In this document: piece after piece, positions 7,624 to 12,941 of the stretch | Layout: each line of letters begins with the position of its first letter | Numbering within the stretch: the first letter of the stretch is position 1 | Assembly (NCBI GenBank): GCA_009602725.1 | Contig: WELB01000073.1 | Location: 68,835 to 81,775, forward strand | Length of the DNA: 12,941 nt | From: Spirogloea muscicola | Taxonomy: Eukaryota > Streptophyta > Zygnematophyceae > Spirogloeales > Spirogloeaceae | Direction of reading: 5' to 3' | Translations under genes and position numbers: made by a program | Notes under the pieces: generated by a model | The model's input: only the letters and a program-made list of their open reading frames with translations | Told to the model about the DNA's origin: nothing | Databases searched by the model: none

Positions 7624-10600
7624 TCACGACTTCCTCTGCATCAAGTCACCAATACTCAGGCTTGAGATTCTTGGCTCTGCAGGTGCCTCCTGAAGCAACC
7701 GCCGCACATCAGCAGTATTCGATGTAGGCGCACGGCAGGTGAAATTTTGGCAGATATAGGCAGCCGGCTGGCCAGATATGTCAGACTTGCTCATTGTGAG
7801 CACCGAGCTATTGTGCTCCTCCCAGAAACTGCGGTCCTGCTCAACTGAGCTATCAACTTGCAGCACCTGCACACTCGTTACTTGCACATGAGAGTGATGT
7901 GCCCCACTTATATATGCTTATATCCAGACTAGAAGTCTGCAAGAGTTGTGAGACTTTTGCCATGACAGGGATTTCAAATAGGCCGTCACATGCACATGCA
8001 CAGTATGGCTTTGAGCCTGGTGTGGCTTCTTGCATGTCAATCTGCATCTGCAAAGTAATGGTCTGAAAATACATGTACAAACACTTAAGTATATCACAGC
8101 AGGTAGACTACAAGGAGCTTACCACACAATCTGGCTCGTAGACTGAGAAGACGGCCTTGACCAGATCGTTGGCAACAGTCGATTCTTTGTCCCCTGAAAT
8201 AATCACCTGGCGCTTAGCTGGTGAGGCAAGCTGGTCCACTGCACAGCACATCTGGGGGAGTGCTAGTGGCATCTCTTTCAGTCGCTCCTCAAAGACGGCC
8301 TGCAACTTTCGCATTATGTCAGCTGCTGCTCTTATGACACGCACAATCACGTAATGAGGTATGACAAATCAGGATTAGGAGTGAGGCGCCTCATCCTTTC
8401 GTCAACATTCCTAATTCAAAGCTCAATTGCTGACCAAGGACCAAGGACAGGAAATATCGAATACAAGTGAGAAGCTTCAAGGTAGTCACTAACCATGGTG
8501 TGCTCAGCAGTGCTCCGCAGCGTCTTAGCAAGCTCGCCTGTGAGCATAGCCGACAGCCGCAGCAAATTGGTGGCAGCAATGGAGTTGCCAGATGGCTCAG
8601 CGCCGTCATAGTCCTCTTTCATGCGCAGGAGTATGGAGGGGTCTCCCTCTGCCACGCTGAAATAGCCCCCACCTTCTTGATCAAGGAAGAGCTCATCCTG
8701 AAACGAAGACAAGAGCAGGATAAGGACATTGGCAAAGTGTACATGCAGCTTCCCAAGATCTTAGTTCACCTCCCTGGTGCATGAGCATGGAGCAAGCTCT
8801 GTTGTAAGGTAACAGACCCAAGTACGAGCATTGCAACTGCAGAAAAGAGGGGAGTGAAAGAATGTGGCAAAGGAAAGGAACCTCACCTGCGTCTGCTGAA
8901 GGTCTAAGGCCCAAGAGAGCCACTGGACATCACCGCTGGCCTCAAAAAGGTCGAGGAGGCCAGCAATCAGAAATGCGTAGTCGTCAATGAAGCCCGACGC
9001 CTCTGACTGGCTCTGTCGAAAGCTTCTCCTCAACCTTCTTGAGCTGGGATCATAGATGTTGGCTTTGATGAAGCTTGCCGAGCGGATGGCTGATGTCAAG
9101 TACTCAGTGGGCTGCAGGTTGAGCAGTCAAGCCATGAACATGAAACACAAATTATCTCCTGAGGTTGTCAGTCAAAAAGCAGGACTTCAAGCAGCCAGTG
9201 ATGTTCCTCTCACTCTGCCCTCCCCTACAATATTACTTTGCGATTACAGTACCATCACAGCTGGTTTTCATCTCAAAGGGTTGAAAATGCATTCAGCATG
9301 TTCAGATGATCATGTGCCGCTTGGTCAAAGCAAGAAACTCTAACTGTAGTTGAGTGTCTGCAAGCACGACAGCACGAGGAGTACCTTTACGCCCATGATG
9401 GGGAAGTTGAAGCGCATGTCTGAGGGCTCAGACTGGAGGATACGGGATGCTCTTGCAAACGCAGAAATGGCCAGTCCATTCCATGCTACGATGACCTGCA
9501 ATTAAGCATGCCGCGGAAACTCTATGCTCGTGAGACTGTAGTCCATGTTTAAAAAACTCCTGCACATTGACATCATATCTATATCTACGGCTACAGGATT
9601 GCATCCTATGAACGGTGTGGGAGTGAACCTTGTCATCAAGATGGGGTCTTGGGCGCTGCTCCCTCCTGGCGTGGAGCTTTGCTCTGCTCTCACCCAGTAG
9701 CTCCTCGACTTTCTCAACCGTCATGCCAAAAGTCTTGGCAGTGTCAGAGACTTCGTGCCTTTGAATGAGGCAATTGAGGCCCTTGAACTCATGGTGAGGG
9801 TCACTTCGTGAGGATAAATCACAGTTCCCCTCAGCTTTGATGTAATAATGGTAATTGACAACCTTGGCCTCTTCATCGTCCAGAACGTCTTCAATCTGGC
9901 ACCAACATTGAGAACAATAGAGCTAATGAGGGCCATGAAGATTGGTTACAGAAGAGCACATAGGCTGACATCACTGGCTAAAGCCAGGCTGCTCCTATGT
10001 CCAGAAACCATGTGGGCATTGCTTCACTGGCACCCTTGAAGCTTCTCTCTGAGATGCTACTCATGCTCGTATGGCGGACCTCGTCTGCTCTCCAGACATA
10101 GAAGGCCCCTTCCTTCTTCTGTTGTGCGCCCTCTTCCAGACTGTCAGCATCTTCAGCAGAGAAGATGCCGCCTTGGGAGTGCGTCAGGTCCCTTCTAAGG
10201 TAGTCAAGAACATCTCTTGCCACAAGAGCATACTGGGGATCCTGAGTGATCGTGAATGCATCCAGGTAGGTATTCGCCAGCTGACCCTGGTCGTAGAGCA
10301 TCTTCTCAAAGTGAGGCACTGCGCCCAGGAACCAATCAGAGAGCCACTCAGTGACACGCACCCAGCTCCCCAGGAGGGGAGTTTTTTACTGTGCATCGCT
10401 CTCTCCCCATTCAATGAAGTGACTGCTCGATTTCCACCTTGTTCACTCGTACATCACATCGTATCACGTCAGCAGTGCTTGCAAGTCAGAAACATAGAAA
10501 GAAGTAGGTATAGTCAGTGATGGAAACTCTGAGGAGCTAACCATGCCAATGCTCATCAACACTGTAGCGGTGGAAGCCTCCTCCCACGTGGTCATGCATG

Positions 10601-12792
10601 CCTCCTCTGGCCATGGCCCTCAGTGAGAAAAGAGCTATGTCGAGCACCTTCTGTGCAGTCTTGTCGCGGCGTTGTTGCTTCGACCGCAGGTGCTGCCGTA
10701 GCAGGATGTTGATCTCAGACGGCCGTGGAAACTTTGGAGCGGAGCCGAAGCCGCCCAGCCGCGAGTCATACCTGTCGGATAACTGCGAGAGCCAACCCAA
10801 CGCACCAGCACAATTAGATTGTGCACATTGATGAGCCAGACAGCATGATAGATTTAGTCAGAACTGGTGAGATTGATATGAAGATCACATTGGTAGTAGT
10901 CTGATGTTTACGTTATGCACAGCACGTGCTCTGAAGAGTGTATCAGCTGAATGTCAAGTATACAGGCAAGGAGGTGCCTGCCTGGGACACGCAAAGGCTC
11001 ACGGCCCGAGCAGCAAGTCCTGGTGGAAGCTCCGTCGTGGAAGCGGAGCTTTGTGTGGCCTTAGAGAGCTCCTCCATGACAGCCTGCCCCCTGCCCTCTA
11101 CGTCCGTCCGTCGTGCATCCCAAGCCTCACGCACCCTCCTTCTCACGACAATGGCATGCTCCTGATTAGGGTTTAAGTTCCAGGGTAGGACTGAGGAGTT
11201 AGGATGAGTCCACATAAACGGAGCTCCATCTTGCTCCCAGAAGGTGCCTTTCTGGCTTAGTCACATGTGATACCCTTCGCCGGGGTCTTGCATGCTGCTC
11301 GTGAGTAGAGCAAGATTGTCGCCCACCAACCAACAGTACAATCCACTAACAGTTCTATGAGATGCTTGACTAGATATACTTGGCAGTCTGCACCTACTTG
11401 AGGATGGCTTTGAAGCCGAGGCGACCATAAGAGTCCTCTGGTGGGAAGTACGTTCCCCCAAGGATTGGCTTGAGGTCCGGTGTAAGCCATACACTCATGG
11501 GCCAGCCGCCTCCCCCTTGCGTTGCCTGGACATACGTCATGTACACCTGGTCCACAGCAACTGGCCCTACATAAGATGCATAGTTGCAGAGGCGCAGCGA
11601 CGCTTGTCCTAAGCACGGCAAGTGTGCATGCTGCATGCACACAGTGAGCTTTGAAGAGCTTCAGGTGGAGGCACAGTGTGCAATTTCAGGATGGTTTCTG
11701 ACAAGATACGACAACAACACACATGTTTTCATCACCAATGCACCTTGTCAACATCTGGACGTTCCTCTCGATCGACCTGCAGAATTACAAATGTCAAAAG
11801 CTGGTGTCAAAATCAGATATTCCTTTTTATTGATCACAACAAGTCACGCGGTGCATGACAAGTTGCTGAAAAGCAAACCTTGTATGCAGGATAAGCAAGT
11901 AGCCTAGAGCTGATATACTAGTGACTGACCTTGATGTTGACAAAATTGTGATTCATGATCTTCGCAACCTCCTCGCTCTCGAACGACTCCACCTCCATCA
12001 CGTGGCACCTGAGAATGCATGCCTCCATGGAGAGGTCAGGCACTGGCTGCGAGCGAGGCAGAGAGACACATCTTTCAAGGCAGTGAGCAGTGAGCAGTGA
12101 GCAGGTAAAGCCAGCTCCTCCCTTGACCATGCATGGCAAACTGCTGGATAGGCGTGCACAGCTCACCAGTGGCACGTACTGTACCCCACTGCGGTGGCCA
12201 TTGGCAAAGTGGAAGAAGAACGATGGTCAGTGCATCTGGAACTTGCTCGCCCTTGTCGAGAGCCTCTTGTGAGGAAGTGGCATATGTCTTCTGCTACTAT
12301 CTTATAATAGCATCAAGCTAGACAGGAGCACAACAAGCCTACGAGCAGCGGGCGCGCATGCTAGCTCGCAGAACGAGACGTGGCCAGCCGCGAGGAAATC
12401 ACTGCTGCCGGCCTCGATGCTCGCCTGACCTTGCTGAGGGGCAAGCCAACGCAAGCAATGACCAGCGGCAGGCGGAACATCAGATCTGCAGCTCACCCGA
12501 CAAGAAGATAGGCTTGTCCTCGGCGCGGGCCTTGGCAAAGGCCTCCTCGCCCCAGGGGTACCAATCCACCTGAACGGCACTCAGGAGATTGCACTCAAAT
12601 GACTTGAATGACAGCACTTGAATGACAGCGGCCGAATATGGAGGCTTGCTTGCCACGGGAGGGCGTCCAGGATCTCACGGGGTTGTGCGCGTGCTGCAGC
12701 AAGTACGGGCTCTGCTCCTTGGCCAGGCGGTTGGAGTGCCTCGCCTCAGTCTCGCCGCCGCCGGCGCTGCTCATGGCCGGCTGGTTCGCCAT
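7624..12792 (-). CDS. SPATA20: SPATA20/YyaL (DUF255) family thioredoxin-domain protein, 15 exons, 777 residues
   Basis: Exons: 12792-12679, 12569-12497, 12188-12167, 12008-11930, 11776-11744, 11546-11398, 11138-10982, 10782-10542, 10318-10080, 9895-9629, 9495-9385, 9111-8887, 8697-8494, 8299-8123, 7866-7624. All joins keep phase and family motifs run through them: [17 protein letters not shown] (28-44), the thioredoxin-like site C68-H-W-C71, [15 protein letters not shown] (96-110), GGTYFPPED (137-145), [23 protein letters not shown] (290-300), FSAEDADS (342-349), HLDDK (454-458), AWNGL (462-466), DDYAF (538-542), DGAEPS (601-606), ALPQM (651-655) and a C-terminal cysteine pair C736/C741. The family pairs an N-terminal thioredoxin fold with an (alpha/alpha)-barrel region resembling sugar epimerases and six-hairpin glycosidases; its reaction is not established. 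Length matches the usual 700-790 residues, and the sequence is closest to land-plant members as I recall them. The ATG at 12792 has good context (GCA-ATG-G), but the frame stays open upstream to the window edge. Least certain joins are the GC donor after exon 7, the AAG acceptor before it, and donor GTCCGC after exon 9. Confidence 0.97.
10783..10981 (-). other. Probable GC-AG intron (intron 7 of the SPATA20-like gene)
   Basis: A GT donor at 11002 is in frame but would drop seven residues (VSLCVSQ) that line up one for one with plant family members just before LSxxYDS. Extending the exon to CAG at 10984-10982 restores them and makes the donor CAG|GCAGGC. Both choices keep phase 0, so both could be used. 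Family alignment favours the GC donor. Confidence 0.65.
11744..11776 (-). other. 33-nt micro-exon (exon 5 of the SPATA20-like gene)
   Basis: It encodes exactly the conserved [11 protein letters not shown], flanked by a CTGCAG acceptor and a GTGCAT donor, phase 0 on both sides. Skipping it would remove eleven residues without a frameshift. Confidence 0.9.
12080..12104. repeat. (GCAGTGA)3.5 tandem repeat in intron 3
   Basis: Three full copies and a partial copy of a 7-bp unit lie within the 158-nt intron between exons 3 and 4 of the SPATA20-like gene. It is likely to vary in length and has no apparent coding effect. Confidence 0.9.
12167..12188 (-). other. 22-nt micro-exon carrying most of the CHWC site (exon 3 of the SPATA20-like gene)
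   Basis: It supplies the last two bases of Val63, then GYSTCH, then the first two bases of Trp70. The acceptor is CACCGCAG and the donor GTGAGC. Since 22 is not a multiple of three, skipping it would shift the frame and destroy the active-site motif. The remaining Trp base and Cys71 come from exon 4. Confidence 0.92.
12602..12629. repeat. 14-bp tandem duplication in intron 1
   Basis: ACTTGAATGACAGC is present twice, head to tail with no spacer, within intron 1 (12678-12570) of the SPATA20-like gene. Confidence 0.9.
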
Positions 12793-12941
12793 TGCGGCGA
12801 CAGGCCGACCACGCTCGCCCGCTGGAGCAGCAGCCCGGCGTCGCAGCCCGCCGGCAACTAGGTCGAGCAGCGGGGCAGCGGGCAGGAGGAGCGCCGCAGG
12901 CGGGCTCCACGGGCGGCGGCCGGCTCCCAGCGGCGGCGCGG
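12793..12941 (-). promoter_or_regulatory. GC-rich 5' region of the SPATA20-like gene; frame open to the window edge
   Basis: This stretch is very GC-rich and shows no TATA box. Read in frame with the ATG at 12792 it has no stop and no ATG for 49 codons. The translation is rich in Ala, Arg and Pro (for example LLPAAPLLDLVAGG, GLRRRAAAPAGERG), as in an algal organelle-targeting peptide. It is either 5' untranslated sequence or the end of an N-terminal extension whose start lies outside the window. Confidence 0.45.

Noticed and set aside
7853-8080. Open frame within intron 14 of the SPATA20-like gene, with a TTTTCAG acceptor-like site near 8064
   Set aside because: The family sequence continues directly from exon 14 (EPDCV) to exon 15 (VLQVD), and reading through would enter exon 15 out of frame. 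It is treated as intron.
10071-10520. Plus-strand ORF of 149 codons, the longest in the window
   Set aside because: It lies antisense to exon 9 of the SPATA20-like gene and runs into intron 8; the minus strand carries the conserved motifs here.
1-12941. Mobile elements, CRISPR arrays, rRNA, phage or operon structure
   Set aside because: I looked for reverse transcriptase or transposase motifs, long terminal or inverted repeats and regularly spaced repeats and found none. The intron-rich genes show the DNA is eukaryotic nuclear.

Overview
The window looks like nuclear DNA of a photosynthetic eukaryote, most likely a green alga. Coding regions are split by many short GT-AG introns (about 90-310 nt), first exons are very GC-rich, and the largest gene is clearly of the plant type. 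The green-algal polyadenylation motif TGTAA lies 70-100 nt past two of the three stop codons. There is no operon, phage, CRISPR array or clear transposon. The exact lineage cannot be read from this stretch.

Layout, left to right. (1) At 95-784 (+) is a three-exon gene model for a 159-residue membrane protein that I do not recognise; its first exon encodes twelve prolines from a (CCG)12 tract. (2) At 2317-1147 (-) is a five-exon gene visible only after splicing. It encodes a 146-residue protein with two predicted membrane helices flanking a charged, probably helical region. Genes 1 and 2 converge tail to tail. (3) From about 2.4 to 5.6 kb I find no gene I can support, only weak ORFs, a TATA-like motif, one imperfect palindrome and a GC-rich island at 5240-5580. 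(4) An intronless tRNA-Ile (anticodon AAT) sits at 5609-5682 (+), followed by a T5 Pol III stop. (5) From 5.7 to 7.5 kb there is again nothing convincing. (6) At 12792-7624 (-) is a complete 15-exon gene of the SPATA20/YyaL (DUF255) family, 777 residues, with a thioredoxin-like CHWC site followed by an (alpha/alpha)-barrel-type domain. Fourteen introns were placed by matching reading phase and conserved family motifs.

The genes show no obvious functional link. The most interesting points are the splicing of the SPATA20 gene (two micro-exons, a CxxC motif cut by an intron, and a probable GC-AG intron with an in-frame GT alternative 21 nt upstream) and the hidden five-exon gene. I saw no new multi-gene system.
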